Part shown: piece by piece, positions 1 to 7,552 of the stretch
Numbering within the stretch: the stretch's first letter is position 1
Layout: every line of letters starts with the position of its first letter
The notes under the pieces: model-generated
What the model saw: the letters and a program-made list of their open reading frames with translations, nothing else
What the model was told of the DNA's origin: nothing
Databases searched by the model: none
Source: Mycobacterium sp. ACS4331
GTDB lineage: Bacteria > Actinomycetota > Actinomycetes > Mycobacteriales > Mycobacteriaceae
DNA: 64,000 nt
Assembly: GCF_001667265.1 (NCBI RefSeq)
Contig: NZ_LZHW01000090.1
Span: forward strand, 1 to 64,000
Direction: 5' to 3'
Translations under genes and position numbers: made by a program

Positions 1-1025
1 GGGGGGGTCCCCAGCACGTACTTGCGGGGGGGGTAGGCGTGGTGTGGTTGTGGGTCGCCGAACACCTTGGCGGCCGCCGGGGGGCCCGGGGAGGGAGCGG
101 CGTGCTCAGACGACGCGAGTTCCCAGTTGATCAGCTTGAGCACTTCGGCCTTGGCGTGCACGCGGGCCAGGTTCAGCTGCACCCACTCGGAGTCGATGAG
201 CCGGTTGCCGTGTGCGTCCTTGGTGTTCTGCGCCCACTCCCTGACGCCGTCGAGCGCGACGAAGATCGGCTGCGCGGACACCAGGGCGACGCGCTCGTGG
301 TTCAACTGGTTGGTGACGAGCTTCCAGCCCGCGTTCTCCTCGCCCACGAGGTTGGTCACGGGCACGCGCACGTCCTGGTAGTAGGTGGCGCTGGTGTCGA
401 CGCCGGACATGGTGTGCACGGGCGTCCAGGAGAAGCCCTCCGCGGTGGTCGGCACGATGAGCATCGAGATGCCGCGGTGCTTCTTGGCTTCGGGGTTGGT
501 GCGGACGGCCAGCCACACGTAGTCGGCGTAGGCGATCAGGCTGGTCCACATCTTCTGGCCGTTGATGACGTAGTCGTCGCCATCGCGGACGGCGGTCGTG
601 CGCAGCGCCGCCAGGTCGGTGCCCGCGCCGGGCTCCGAGTACCCGATGGAGAAGTGCAGATCACCCGCGGCGATCTTGGGCAGGAAGAACTTCTTCTGTT
701 CGTCGGTGCCGAACGCCATGATCGTGGGCGCGACGCTGTTGATGGTCAGGAAAGGCACCGGCACGTTGGCGATCGCGGCCTCGTCGTTGAAGATCAGTCC
801 GTCCATCGGGGGACGGGCCTGCCCGCCGAACTCCTTGGGCCAGGACAGGGTCAGCCAGCCGTCCTTGCCCATCTGGGCGACGGTCTCGCGGTAGACGTTG
901 CCGCGGCCGACCTCGCCGTCGTTGGAGGCAAGCGCTTCGGCTCGCTCCGGAGTCATGAGCTTGGTGAAGTAGGCGCGCAGCTCGCGGCGCAGCTCCTCCT
1001 GCTCTGGGGTGTAGCCGATCCGCAT
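1..1025 (-). CDS. fadE26: Acyl-CoA dehydrogenase FadE26 (ChsE4-like), 3' end cut by window edge
   Basis: The first 341 codons of an acyl-CoA dehydrogenase of about 400 residues. The protein starts MRIGYTPEQEELRAELRAYF and carries the FAD-binding stretch FSIGYSEPGAGTDLAALRT and the following GQKMWTS segment. In M. tuberculosis FadE26 pairs with FadE27 as the heterotetramer ChsE4-ChsE5, which dehydrogenates the C27 cholesterol side-chain CoA ester. The gene is divergent from fdxD/hsd4A and shares one KstR box with them, as in M. tuberculosis (Rv3504). The ATG at 1025 is chosen because the family N-terminus begins there. The last 30 or so visible codons (bases 1-100) no longer look like the family and are G/C-homopolymer rich, probably a sequence-end artefact. 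The C-terminal catalytic region is outside the window. Confidence 0.9.
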   Translation of the reverse strand, partial: MRIGYTPEQEELRRELRAYFTKLMTPERAEALASNDGEVGRGNVYRETVAQMGKDGWLTLSWPKEFGGQARPPMDGLIFNDEAAIANVPVPFLTINSVAPTIMAFGTDEQKKFFLPKIAAGDLHFSIGYSEPGAGTDLAALRTTAVRDGDDYVINGQKMWTSLIAYADYVWLAVRTNPEAKKHRGISMLIVPTTAEGFSWTPVHTMSGVDTSATYYQDVRVPVTNLVGEENAGWKLVTNQLNHERVALVSAQPIFVALDGVREWAQNTKDAHGNRLIDSEWVQLNLARVHAKAEVLKLINWELASSEHAAPSPGPPAAAKVFGDPQPHHAYPPRKYVLGTP

Positions 1026-1098
1026 CGAACGTCCTCGCTTCTCCGGTGCTGTTCTGCGATCTGTGCGGGACTCTGCTCGCCCCATGCACCAACCTCGT

Positions 1099-1112
1099 TG
1101 TAACACGTTCTA
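1099..1112. promoter_or_regulatory. KstR operator between fadE26 and fdxD
   Basis: The sequence TGTAACACGTTCTA fits the published KstR consensus TNNAACNNGTTNNA at every fixed position. It lies 74 bases upstream of the fadE26 start and 117 bases upstream of fdxD, so one repressor site can serve both divergent promoters. KstR is the TetR-family repressor of cholesterol catabolism and is released by a steroid CoA ester. Confidence 0.85.
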
Positions 1113-1228
1113 GTCTTGGGGTCCAGAACGGTGCAACACTGGCCGTTAGCGGCAGACGTCCTATTCTGTTCGCCAGCCCTGCCGGCGGTTGCTCCGTCGG
1201 CGCCGTGAAGTGCGGGAGGAGAGTGCTC

Positions 1229-1420
1229 ATGCGAATCGAAGTGGATCTCGATCGCTGTGAAGGCAACGCAGTATGCGTGGGAATCGCGCCGGACCTGTTC
1301 GACCTCAACGACGACGACTACGCCGTGTTGAAGGTCGATGTCGTCCCGGCCGATCAGGAGGAGCGGGCCGAGCAGGCGATCGCCGAATGCCCCCGGGCCG
1401 CCCTGAACCGCCGAGACTAG
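1229..1420 (+). CDS. fdxD: 3Fe-4S type ferredoxin FdxD
   Basis: A 63-residue ferredoxin with cysteines in the pattern C-x5-C (CEGNAVC, residues 10-16) and a late ECP cysteine, the layout of single-cluster 3Fe-4S ferredoxins that feed electrons to cytochromes P450. The position often occupied by His in CxxHxxC is Asn here, a variation known among mycobacterial ferredoxins. The ATG at 1229 is preferred over the in-frame GTG at 1223 because GGGAGGA at 1214-1220 sits eight bases upstream of it. The gene lies in the KstR-controlled block just before hsd4A, as Rv3503c does, so a role in steroid P450 reduction is likely but inferred. Confidence 0.88.
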   Translation: MRIEVDLDRCEGNAVCVGIAPDLFDLNDDDYAVLKVDVVPADQEERAEQAIAECPRAALNRRD

Positions 1421-1432
1421 AGGTATTCATAA

Positions 1433-2359
1433 GTGACAACGAACGTAACGCAGGATCAGGACGCCCTCGATCTGTCGGGGAAGGTCGCGGTCGTCACCGG
1501 CGCCGCGGCCGGACTCGGCCGGGCTGAGGCCGTCGGCCTGGCCCGCGCGGGCGCCACCGTGGTGGTCAACGACATCGCCAAGGCGCTCGACGCCTCCGAT
1601 GTGATCGACGAGATCACGGCTGCCGGCGGCAAGGCGGTCACCGTCGCCGGTGACATCAGTGCGCGCTCGACGGCCGACGAACTGGTCACCACCGCCGACG
1701 GGCTCGGTGGTCTGCACATCGTCGTGAACAACGCGGGCATCACCCGGGACCGGATGCTGTTCAACATGTCCGACGAGGACTTCGACGCTGTCATCGCGGT
1801 GCATCTGCGGGGCCACTTCCTGCTGACGCGCAATGCCGCGACCTACTGGCGGGACAAGGCCAAAGAGGGCGACGGAACGGTTTACGGCCGCCTGGTCAAC
1901 ACGTCGTCCGAGGCCGGACTGGGCGGCCCGCCCGGGCAGGCCAACTACGGCGCCGCCAAGGCCGGCATCACGGCCCTCACCGTGTCCGCCGCCCGCGGCC
2001 TCGCCCGCTACGGCGTGCGGGCGAATGCGATCTGCCCCCGGGCCCGCACGCCCATGACCGCAGAGACGTTCGGATCGGCACCGGAACTGGCCGACGGCGA
2101 GGTCGACAGCCTCTCACCCGAGCACGTCGTGACGTTGGTGCACTTCCTGGCCTCTCCGGCGGCCGAGACCGTCAACGGTCAGGTGTTCATCGTCTATGGG
2201 CCCTCGGTGGCCCTGGTGGCGCCGCCGGTCCTCGAGGAGCGGTTCGACGCCGAGGGCGGTGCCTGGGATCCCGCCGCGCTGAGTTCGGCTGTGGGCTCCT
2301 ACTTTGCCGACCGGGACCCGGCGCGGATGTTTTCCGCCGTCGGCCTTCTGGACGATTGA
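1433..2359 (+). CDS. hsd4A: Short-chain dehydrogenase Hsd4A (steroid side-chain/17-beta-hydroxy oxidation)
   Basis: A 308-residue SDR with the NAD-binding glycine motif TGAAAGLGRAEA near residue 23, NNAGITRDRM in the middle, and the catalytic YxxxK pair at about Tyr172/Lys176 (NYGAAKAGI). The homologue Rv3502c/Hsd4A acts as a 17-beta-hydroxysteroid dehydrogenase. In fast growers it is also reported as a beta-hydroxyacyl-CoA dehydrogenase for the sterol side chain. GTG at 1433 lies 12 bases after fdxD, so the two are probably co-transcribed. The C-terminal 60 residues extend past the usual SDR fold, which is normal for this subgroup. Confidence 0.87.
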   Translation: MTTNVTQDQDALDLSGKVAVVTGAAAGLGRAEAVGLARAGATVVVNDIAKALDASDVIDEITAAGGKAVTVAGDISARSTADELVTTADGLGGLHIVVNNAGITRDRMLFNMSDEDFDAVIAVHLRGHFLLTRNAATYWRDKAKEGDGTVYGRLVNTSSEAGLGGPPGQANYGAAKAGITALTVSAARGLARYGVRANAICPRARTPMTAETFGSAPELADGEVDSLSPEHVVTLVHFLASPAAETVNGQVFIVYGPSVALVAPPVLEERFDAEGGAWDPAALSSAVGSYFADRDPARMFSAVGLLDD

Positions 2360-2395
2360 CGGCTGCTTAAGAGAGCCGCGGATGCCCGCCGAGAC

Positions 2396-2409
2396 TAGAA
2401 CACGTTCTA
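2396..2409. promoter_or_regulatory. KstR operator upstream of the mce4 operon (site 1)
   Basis: TAGAACACGTTCTA is a full match to the KstR consensus TNNAACNNGTTNNA. It lies 37 bases after hsd4A and about 237 bases before yrbE4A. With the second site at 2485 it forms a two-box control region for the import operon. Confidence 0.88.
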
Positions 2410-2484
2410 AGATGATCTACGTCACATAGGCCTTGACCTGGACAGATATATCATTCATGTCTCATCTGTGCGATCTTTGACACT

Positions 2485-2498
2485 GCGAACGTGTTCTA
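2485..2498. promoter_or_regulatory. Second, weaker KstR-type box upstream of yrbE4A
   Basis: GCGAACGTGTTCTA keeps the AAC-N2-GTT core and the terminal A but has G instead of T at the first position. It starts 89 bases after the first box. The 286-base gap between hsd4A and yrbE4A is the longest in this block, and the two boxes are the only clear signals in it. Confidence 0.7.
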
Positions 2499-2645
2499 GT
2501 TTAATATGGCGATCTCACGGGTTCGGAGGCCGAATCGGGTGAGGGAACCACCGCGGACAGCAGGTGGCAAACACTTCGCCAAGCCAACAATCCCGTGGCG
2601 AGAGCCCAGACATGTGAACTTCGCCGGACGAGAAGGGAACCGAGG

Positions 2646-3410
2646 TTGATCGAACAGCTTGCGGTTCCGGCTCGGGCCGTGGGCGGCTTCTTCGAGATGT
2701 CGATCGACACCTTCCGGGCGATGTTCGCGCGGCCCTTCCAGTTCCGGGAGTTCCTGGACCAGACCTGGATGATCGCGCGCGTCTCCCTGATTCCGACGCT
2801 GCTGGTCTCGATTCCGTTCACCGTGCTTGTCGCATTCACGCTGAACATCCTTCTGCGTGAGATTGGCGCCGCCGACCTGTCAGGTGCGGGCACCGCGTTC
2901 GGCACCGTCACCCAGCTGGGCCCCGTGGTCACCGTGCTCGTGGTGGCCGGTGCCGGTGCGACGGCCATCTGCGCCGACCTCGGCGCCCGCACCATCCGTG
3001 AAGAGATCGACGCGATGCGCGTGCTCGGAATCGATCCCATCCAGCGCCTCGTCGTGCCCAGGGTGCTCGCTTCGACGTTCGTCGCGCTGCTCCTCAACGG
3101 TCTGGTGTGCGCGATCGGCATCGCCGGCGGCTACGTGTTCTCGGTCTTCCTGCAGGGGGTCAACCCGGGTGCGTTCATCAACGGGCTGACCGTGCTCACC
3201 GGCCTGCCGGAACTTCTCCTCGCTGAGGTCAAGGCCCTGCTGTTCGGCGTGGTCGCCGGACTGGTCGGCTGCTACCGCGGCCTGACCGTGCAGGGCGGCC
3301 CCAAGGGTGTCGGCGTGGCGGTCAACGAGACCGTGGTCTACGCCTTCATCTGCCTGTTCGTCATCAACGTCATCATGACCGCGATCGGCGTTAGGGTCCT
3401 GGAACGATGA
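2646..3410 (+). CDS. yrbE4A: Mce4 transporter permease YrbE4A
   Basis: A 254-residue integral membrane permease of the MlaE/YrbE family. It contains the signature segments GAGATAICADLGARTIREEID and RMVLGIDPIQRLVVPRVLAS-type residues (here AMRVLGIDPIQRLVVPRVL), plus several hydrophobic spans. With YrbE4B it forms the inner-membrane channel of the Mce4 ABC-type importer that takes up cholesterol. The TTG start at 2646 (LIEQLAVPAR) matches the family N-terminus and length; an upstream GTG at 2595 would add 17 non-conserved residues. It is the first gene of an operon running without real gaps to about 13.1 kb. Confidence 0.92.
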   Translation: MIEQLAVPARAVGGFFEMSIDTFRAMFARPFQFREFLDQTWMIARVSLIPTLLVSIPFTVLVAFTLNILLREIGAADLSGAGTAFGTVTQLGPVVTVLVVAGAGATAICADLGARTIREEIDAMRVLGIDPIQRLVVPRVLASTFVALLLNGLVCAIGIAGGYVFSVFLQGVNPGAFINGLTVLTGLPELLLAEVKALLFGVVAGLVGCYRGLTVQGGPKGVGVAVNETVVYAFICLFVINVIMTAIGVRVLER

Positions 3411-4261
3411 GCGGCTTCAGCAGTTACGACGCCACACTGCGCCTGCGGCGCTTCGTCGCGGGCCTTCCCCGGATCGTCGACGGGTTCGGTGAGCAGGCGC
3501 TGTTCTACGGCGAATCGATGCGCTACATCCCGAACGCGCTCAGGAAGTACCGGCGGGAGACCGTCCGACTCATCGCCGAGATGACGATGGGCACCGGCGC
3601 ACTCGCGATCATCGGCGGCACCGTGGGCGTCGCGGCGTTTTTGACGTTGGCCTCCGGCGGCGTCATCGCGGTGCAGGGCTACTCCTCACTCGGCAACATC
3701 GGCATCGAGGCCCTGACCGGGTTCCTCTCGGCCTTCCTCAACGTCCGCGTCGTCGCACCGATCGTCGCCGGCATCGCCCTGGCCGCCACGATCGGCGCCG
3801 GAACCACGGCCCAGTTGGGCGCCATGCGTGTCGCCGAGGAGATCGATGCCGTCGAGTCGATGGCCGTGCACTCGGTGTCCTACCTGGTGTCCACGCGCCT
3901 GATGGCGGGTCTGATCGCGATCATCCCGCTGTACTCACTGTCGGTGTTGGCGGCGTTCTTCGCGGCGCGGTTCACCACGGTGTTCATCAACGGTCAGTCC
4001 GCGGGCCTCTACGACCATTACTTCAACACCTTCCTGGTGCCCAGTGACCTGTTGTGGTCGTTCCTACAGGCGATCGTGATGTCGATCGCGGTCATGCTCG
4101 TGCACACCTACTACGGCTACAACGCCTCCGGCGGTCCGGTCGGCGTGGGCATCGCGGTCGGCAATGCGGTGCGCACCTCGCTGATCGTGGTCGTCGTGAT
4201 CACGCTGTTCATCTCACTCGCCGTCTACGGCGGGTCCGGCAACTTCAACCTCTCCGGGTAG
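3407..4261 (+). CDS. yrbE4B: Mce4 transporter permease YrbE4B
   Basis: A 284-residue MlaE/YrbE permease, the partner of YrbE4A. Visible family features are a hydrophobic segment GTGALAIIGGTVGVAAFLTL, the conserved GTTAQLGAMRVAEEIDAVES stretch and a C-terminal membrane span ending SGNFNLSG. The start codon overlaps the yrbE4A stop (ATGA), so the two are translationally coupled. It is expected to sit in the cytoplasmic membrane with an MceG ATPase encoded elsewhere; no ATPase gene is in this window. Confidence 0.93.
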   Translation: MSGFSSYDATLRLRRFVAGLPRIVDGFGEQALFYGESMRYIPNALRKYRRETVRLIAEMTMGTGALAIIGGTVGVAAFLTLASGGVIAVQGYSSLGNIGIEALTGFLSAFLNVRVVAPIVAGIALAATIGAGTTAQLGAMRVAEEIDAVESMAVHSVSYLVSTRLMAGLIAIIPLYSLSVLAAFFAARFTTVFINGQSAGLYDHYFNTFLVPSDLLWSFLQAIVMSIAVMLVHTYYGYNASGGPVGVGIAVGNAVRTSLIVVVVITLFISLAVYGGSGNFNLSG

Positions 4262-4267
4262 CGGGAC

Positions 4268-5467
4268 ATGGCAGAAGGCGAAGCAAGACGCACGCATGTG
4301 CGGGTGGCCGCGGCCATCCTCGGCGCGATCATCGCGGCGGCGACGGTGTTCACCTACCTCGGCTACACCGCCGCATTCACCTCGACCGATGCGATCACCG
4401 TGATCTCGCCCCGCGCGGGCCTGGTCATGGAGCAGGACGCCAAGGTGAAATACCGCGGCATCCAGGTCGGCAAGGTCAAGAAGATCGAGTACGAGGGCGA
4501 TCGGGCCAAGTTGACCCTGGCCGTCGAGAGCAGCCAACTGCGTCATATCCCGGCCAACGCGGACGTGCAGATCGCGGGCAATACGGTGTTCGGTGCCAAG
4601 TCGGTCGAATTCCTCACGCCCGCCGAGCCCGAGGGCCGGATGGAACCCGGCGCGACGATCGGCGACGCCAGCGTGCAGCTCGAGGTCAACACGTTGTTCC
4701 AGACGCTGACCGATGTGCTTCACAAGATCGACCCGGTCCACCTCAACGCCACGCTGACCGCGCTCGGTGACGGTCTGCGCGGCAACGGCGACAACTTCGG
4801 TGCGGCGCTGGCTGGGCTGAACGGCTACCTGGACCAGATCAACCCCAAGCTGTCGACGCTGCAGTCCGACATCCAGCAGGCCGGTGTCGTGGCCAACATC
4901 TATGCCGACGCCGCGCCGGACCTGGCCCGGATCTTCGACAACGCACCCGCGCTGAGCCAGACCATCGTCGACGAGCAGGAGAACCTGAACGCCACCCTGC
5001 TCGCGGCGACGGGGCTGGCCAACAACGCCTACGACACGCTTGCGCCGGCCGCTGAGGACTACATCGCGGCGATCCAGAGGGCACGTGCGCCGGCCAAGGT
5101 GCTGGGCGACTACTCACCGGTGTTCGGCTGCCTGCTGGAGGCCATGGTGGACGCCGCCGCCAAATTCGGACCGATCATCGGCGGCACCCGGCCGGGCCTG
5201 TTCGTGTCGTCGAACTTCCTGCCCGGCTCGCCCGCGTACACCTACCCGGAGAGCCTGCCGATCGTGAACGCCACGGGTGGCCCCAACTGCCGTGGCCTGC
5301 CGGACATTCCGAGCAAGCAGTTTGGTGGCTCCTGGTACCGCTCACCGTTCCTGGTGACCGACAACGCCTACGTGCCGTTCCAGCCCAACACCGAGTTGCA
5401 GTTCGACGCACCGTCGACGCTGCAGTTCCTGTTCAACGGTGCCTTCGCAGAGCGGGATGACTTCTGA
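4268..5467 (+). CDS. mce4A: Mce family protein Mce4A
   Basis: A 399-residue Mce protein with an N-terminal membrane anchor (residues 12-37), an MCE/MlaD domain at about residues 38-120 (VKYRGIQVGKVKKIEYEGDR and GNTVFGAKSVEFLTP) and a long helical Mce region. Mce4A-F are thought to form a periplasm-spanning hexameric needle that moves sterol from the outer envelope to YrbE4AB. The C-terminal part has the two-cysteine region typical of Mce A proteins (VFGCLLE and GGPNCRGLP). It starts six bases after yrbE4B. Confidence 0.92.
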   Translation: MAEGEARRTHVRVAAAILGAIIAAATVFTYLGYTAAFTSTDAITVISPRAGLVMEQDAKVKYRGIQVGKVKKIEYEGDRAKLTLAVESSQLRHIPANADVQIAGNTVFGAKSVEFLTPAEPEGRMEPGATIGDASVQLEVNTLFQTLTDVLHKIDPVHLNATLTALGDGLRGNGDNFGAALAGLNGYLDQINPKLSTLQSDIQQAGVVANIYADAAPDLARIFDNAPALSQTIVDEQENLNATLLAATGLANNAYDTLAPAAEDYIAAIQRARAPAKVLGDYSPVFGCLLEAMVDAAAKFGPIIGGTRPGLFVSSNFLPGSPAYTYPESLPIVNATGGPNCRGLPDIPSKQFGGSWYRSPFLVTDNAYVPFQPNTELQFDAPSTLQFLFNGAFAERDDF

Positions 5468-6507
5468 TGGGCGAGAACGGAAACCTGGTCAAGGTCGGCG
5501 TGTTCACCACGGTCATGCTGTTGGTGGCCGCCGGCCTGGTGGTGGTGTTCGGCGAGTTCCGGTTCGCGGCGGGCAACACCTATCACGCGATCTTTGAGAA
5601 CGCCTCCCGGCTCAAGAGCGGTCAGGACGTGCGCATCGCCGGTGTTCCGGTGGGGACGGTCAAGTCCGTCAAGCTCGCCAAGGACAACACCGTCGACGTC
5701 ACGTTCGACGTGAACAAGAAGTACCAGATGTACACCTCGACTCGGGCGCTGATCCGCTACGAGAACCTGGTGGGGGACCGGTACCTCGAAATCACCTCCG
5801 GCCAAGGCGAACTGCGGAAGCTGCCAGCAGGCGGCACGATCGGTCTGGACAACACCGAGCCCGCCCTGGACCTCGACGCGCTGCTGGGCGGACTGCGCCC
5901 GGTGCTCAAGGGTCTCGACGGCAACAAGGTCAACGAGGTCAGCAACGCGGTCATCGAGCTGCTTCAGGGACAGGGTGGTGCGCTCGCCGAGACATTGTCG
6001 AGCACAAGCGCGTTCACCACCGACCTCGCAGCGCGTGACCAGCTGATCGGTGACGTCATCAGCAACCTCAACGTCGTGCTCAAGTCGGTCGACGACAAGG
6101 GTGCCCAGTTCGACAAGAGCGTCGACCAGCTCCAGCAGCTGATCACCGGGCTCGCGCAGAACGCGGACCCGATCGCCAACGCCATCCCGCCACTGGCCGC
6201 GGCCGAGGCGGATCTGACTGACATGCTCGCCAAGGGCCGCCGACCGGTCCAGGGCGTCATCGAGAACCTGCGGCCGCTGATGTCGAAGCTCGACGAGCGC
6301 AAGCAGGACGTCAACGACACGCTCGATCCGTTGGCCGAGAACTACCTGCGGCTCAACGCCCTTGGCGCCTACGGTTCGTTCTTCAACATCTATTACTGCT
6401 CGGTCCGGCTGAAGATCAACGGACCTGCGGGCAGTGACATCCTGATCCCGTTCGGCGGACCGCCGGACCCGTCTCAGGGGAGGTGCTCTCCTGCCAAGGA
6501 CAACTGA
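5467..6507 (+). CDS. mce4B: Mce family protein Mce4B
   Basis: A 346-residue Mce protein. It has one N-terminal hydrophobic span (about residues 12-30), then the MCE domain with RIAGVPVGTVKSVKLAKDN and YENLVGDRYLEI, then a helix-rich tail. The start overlaps the mce4A stop by one base (TGATG). It is part of the Mce4 sterol-import complex. It ends in a Cys-containing segment (RCSPAKDN) that overlaps the beginning of mce4C. Confidence 0.92.
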   Translation: MGENGNLVKVGVFTTVMLLVAAGLVVVFGEFRFAAGNTYHAIFENASRLKSGQDVRIAGVPVGTVKSVKLAKDNTVDVTFDVNKKYQMYTSTRALIRYENLVGDRYLEITSGQGELRKLPAGGTIGLDNTEPALDLDALLGGLRPVLKGLDGNKVNEVSNAVIELLQGQGGALAETLSSTSAFTTDLAARDQLIGDVISNLNVVLKSVDDKGAQFDKSVDQLQQLITGLAQNADPIANAIPPLAAAEADLTDMLAKGRRPVQGVIENLRPLMSKLDERKQDVNDTLDPLAENYLRLNALGAYGSFFNIYYCSVRLKINGPAGSDILIPFGGPPDPSQGRCSPAKDN

Positions 6508-7552
6508 CGGGTCCAATCCCGTCCGGACCGGTGTCTTCGGCATCGCGGTGGTCGTGTGCCTCGTCCTCGTGTCGTTCGGCTACACCAAGTTGCCGTTCTG
6601 GCCTCAGGGCAAGACCTACGAGGCGTACTTCACCGACGCCGGCGGCATCTCGCCGGGTAATGACGTCAACATCTCCGGCATCAAGGTCGGTCATGTCGAA
6701 TCGATCGGCCTGGCGGGCAACGCCGCCAAGGTGAGCTTCACCGTCGACCGCGGAATCCAGGTCGGGGACCAGACGCTCGTCGCCATCAAGACCGACACGG
6801 TGCTCGGGCAGAAGTCGCTCGACGTGAAACCCGCCGGCGGCGGCGAGTCGACCACGATCCCGTTGGGGCGCACCACCACCCCGTACACGCTCAACGCGGC
6901 TCTGCAGGATCTCGGTGCCAACACCGCCGCGCTCGACAAGCCCCAGCTGGAACAGGCACTGCGCACGCTGACCGACACGTTGCGCGATGCGACACCGCAG
7001 TTGCGGGGTGCCCTCGACGGCATCGCCGACCTGTCGCGCAGCATCAACACGCGCGACGAGGCCCTCGGTGAACTGCTGGCGCACAGCAGGTCCCTCACGA
7101 ACACGCTTGGACAGCGTGCCAAGCAGGTCAACCAGCTGATCGTCGACGGAAACCAGCTCTTCGCCGCGCTTGACGAACGGCGCGCCGCGCTGTCCTCGCT
7201 GATCGCCGGAATCGACGACGTGTCCCAGCAGATCTCGGGATTCGTGGCCGACAACCGCAAGGAGTTCGGACCGGCGCTGACCAAGCTGAACCTGGTGCTG
7301 GACAACCTCAACAGTCGCCGCGAGCAGATCAGCCAGGCGCTCAAACGCCTGCCCGGTTATGCCACCGCACTCGGTGAGGTGGTCGGCTCGGCACCCGGCT
7401 TCCAGATCAACCTGTACGGCCTTCCGCCCGCCACGATCTCAGAAGTCCTGCTGGACACCTACTTCCAGCCCGGCAAGCTTCCTGACAGCCTCTCCGACTA
7501 CCTGAAGGGCCTCATCGCCGAACGTCTCATCCTGAGGCCGAAGTCACCATGA
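6491..7552 (+). CDS. mce4C: Mce family protein Mce4C, apparent CTG start
   Basis: A 353-residue Mce protein if read from CTG at 6491 (PRTTDGSNPVRTGVFGIAVV). Its family N-terminus RTGVFG and the following membrane span lie upstream of the first ATG/GTG/TTG in frame (GTG 6548), so that start would cut into the anchor. A strong ribosome site AGGGGAGG (6476-6483) lies seven bases before the CTG. The MCE domain shows DAGGISPGNDVNISGIKVGHVES. Read this way the gene overlaps mce4B by 17 bases and matches the M. tuberculosis length of about 357. The CTG could be a real rare start or a single-base change from ATG. Confidence 0.85.
   Translation: MPRTTDGSNPVRTGVFGIAVVVCLVLVSFGYTKLPFWPQGKTYEAYFTDAGGISPGNDVNISGIKVGHVESIGLAGNAAKVSFTVDRGIQVGDQTLVAIKTDTVLGQKSLDVKPAGGGESTTIPLGRTTTPYTLNAALQDLGANTAALDKPQLEQALRTLTDTLRDATPQLRGALDGIADLSRSINTRDEALGELLAHSRSLTNTLGQRAKQVNQLIVDGNQLFAALDERRAALSSLIAGIDDVSQQISGFVADNRKEFGPALTKLNLVLDNLNSRREQISQALKRLPGYATALGEVVGSAPGFQINLYGLPPATISEVLLDTYFQPGKLPDSLSDYLKGLIAERLILRPKSP

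Noticed and set aside
2595..2645. GTG 2595 as the yrbE4A start
   Set aside because: The extra residues (Arg-rich) are not in the family; TTG 2646 gives the expected N-terminus and length.
6548..7552. GTG 6548 as the mce4C start
   Set aside because: It would remove the conserved RTGVFG segment and part of the membrane anchor, and no ribosome site precedes it.
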